From assembly GCA_945907735.1 (NCBI GenBank), contig CAMDTL010000001.1, positions 1 through 64,000 on the forward strand: 64,000 bases of DNA. The letters are read 5' to 3'. Position 1 is the stretch's first letter. The number at the start of each line of letters is the position of its first letter. The position numbers were made by a program, and so were the translations under genes. A model generated the notes under the pieces. That model ran no database searches and was not told the origin of the DNA. It saw only the letters and a list, made by a program, of their open reading frames with translations. Shown here piece by piece: positions 63,712 to 64,000 of the stretch. The DNA comes from Methylotenera oryzisoli (GTDB lineage: Bacteria > Pseudomonadota > Gammaproteobacteria > Burkholderiales > Methylophilaceae).

Positions 63712-64000
63712 ATGGGTAAAGTCCGTGAAGATAAAAACCTAATTGTTGGGTTAGATATTGGTACCTCTAAAATCGTGACCATTGTGGCGGAGTTGCTGCC
63801 AGAAGGCACTCTGAAGGTAATTGGCCTAGGCCAGCATCCCTCACGTGGTCTTAAAAAAGGCGTGGTGATTAATATCGATTCCACGATGCAGGCGATTCAA
63901 CGCTCGATAGAAGAAGCTGAATTGATGGCCGATTGTAAAATCAATGCCGTGTTTACTGGCATCGCGGGTAACCACATAAAAAGCCTGAATTCGCATGGCA
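63712..64000 (+). CDS. ftsA: Cell division protein FtsA, 3' truncated by window
   Basis: 96 codons visible, open to the end of the window. GGGAGTT ribosome-binding site 5 bases before the ATG. LIVGLDIGTSKIVTIVAE is the actin-fold phosphate 1 motif; then HPSRGLKKGVVINIDST and CKINAVFTGIAGNHIKSLN. FtsA tethers FtsZ to the membrane; ftsZ is expected next. An upstream ATG at 63693 is out of frame. Confidence 0.95.
   Translation, partial: MGKVREDKNLIVGLDIGTSKIVTIVAELLPEGTLKVIGLGQHPSRGLKKGVVINIDSTMQAIQRSIEEAELMADCKINAVFTGIAGNHIKSLNSHG

Overview
The window is a contiguous stretch of chromosome, almost certainly from a methylotrophic betaproteobacterium of the family Methylophilaceae (Methylotenera-like). 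Three things point there: a XoxF-type methanol dehydrogenase cluster, a soluble NAD-linked formate dehydrogenase operon, and betaproteobacterial gene orders (queE-queC, rpsP-rimM-trmD-rplS, rpsU...dnaG-rpoD, rsmI/yraN, the dcw cluster). The DNA is moderately AT-rich. No prophage, IS element, transposase or CRISPR array is visible.

Layout. 1-9.9 kb: end of cpoB, a phosphoethanolamine transferase, queuosine genes, the ribosomal/tRNA-maturation operon rpsP-rimM-trmD-rplS, ogt-xerD, folB, plsY and tsaD. 9.9-15 kb: the macromolecular-synthesis block rpsU-(DUF3144)-yqeY-dnaG-rpoD, followed by tRNA-Ile(CAU). 15-19 kb (minus strand): a probable operon pip - YihY/cNMP-like fusion - TPR/2OG-oxygenase protein. 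19-25 kb: xoxF, xoxJ, xoxG-like cytochrome, a second lipoprotein cytochrome and a type II NADH dehydrogenase. 25-29 kb (minus): lplT, PIN-PhoH, bcp, tonB. 29-39.3 kb: molybdenum cofactor genes moaA, mobA, moeA, divergent from fdsGBA-fdhD-fdsD and a TauE-like permease. 39.3-48 kb: ArnT-like protein, rpmE, rho, trxA, small thioredoxin-fold and unknown proteins, dolP, yraN, rsmI, pyrC, and an EF-hand/BON protein. 48 kb: RNase P RNA. 48.5-64 kb: the complete dcw order mraZ-rsmH-ftsL-ftsI-murE-murF-mraY-murD-ftsW-murG-murC-murB-ddl-ftsQ-ftsA, the last gene running off the window.

How it works together. XoxF oxidises methanol in the periplasm with PQQ and a lanthanide and passes electrons to c-type cytochromes. 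Formate formed further down C1 oxidation is oxidised to CO2 by FdsABGD, whose bis-MGD cofactor needs MoaA, MoeA and MobA encoded back-to-back with it and FdhD encoded inside its operon. The remainder is core housekeeping.

Most unusual items: the YihY-cyclic-nucleotide-domain fusion, which lacks the usual phosphate-binding Arg; a compact RNase P RNA apparently without P13/P14; an S16 with an Ala/Lys/Glu-rich tail as long as the core; a promoter plus perfect dyad at the predicted xoxF transcription start; three exactly phased MraZ boxes just downstream of the mraZ promoter; and two long inverted-repeat elements, between folB and plsY and between mobA and moaA. I did not find a clearly new multi-gene system; the novelty here is at the level of domain fusions, RNA architecture and intergenic elements.
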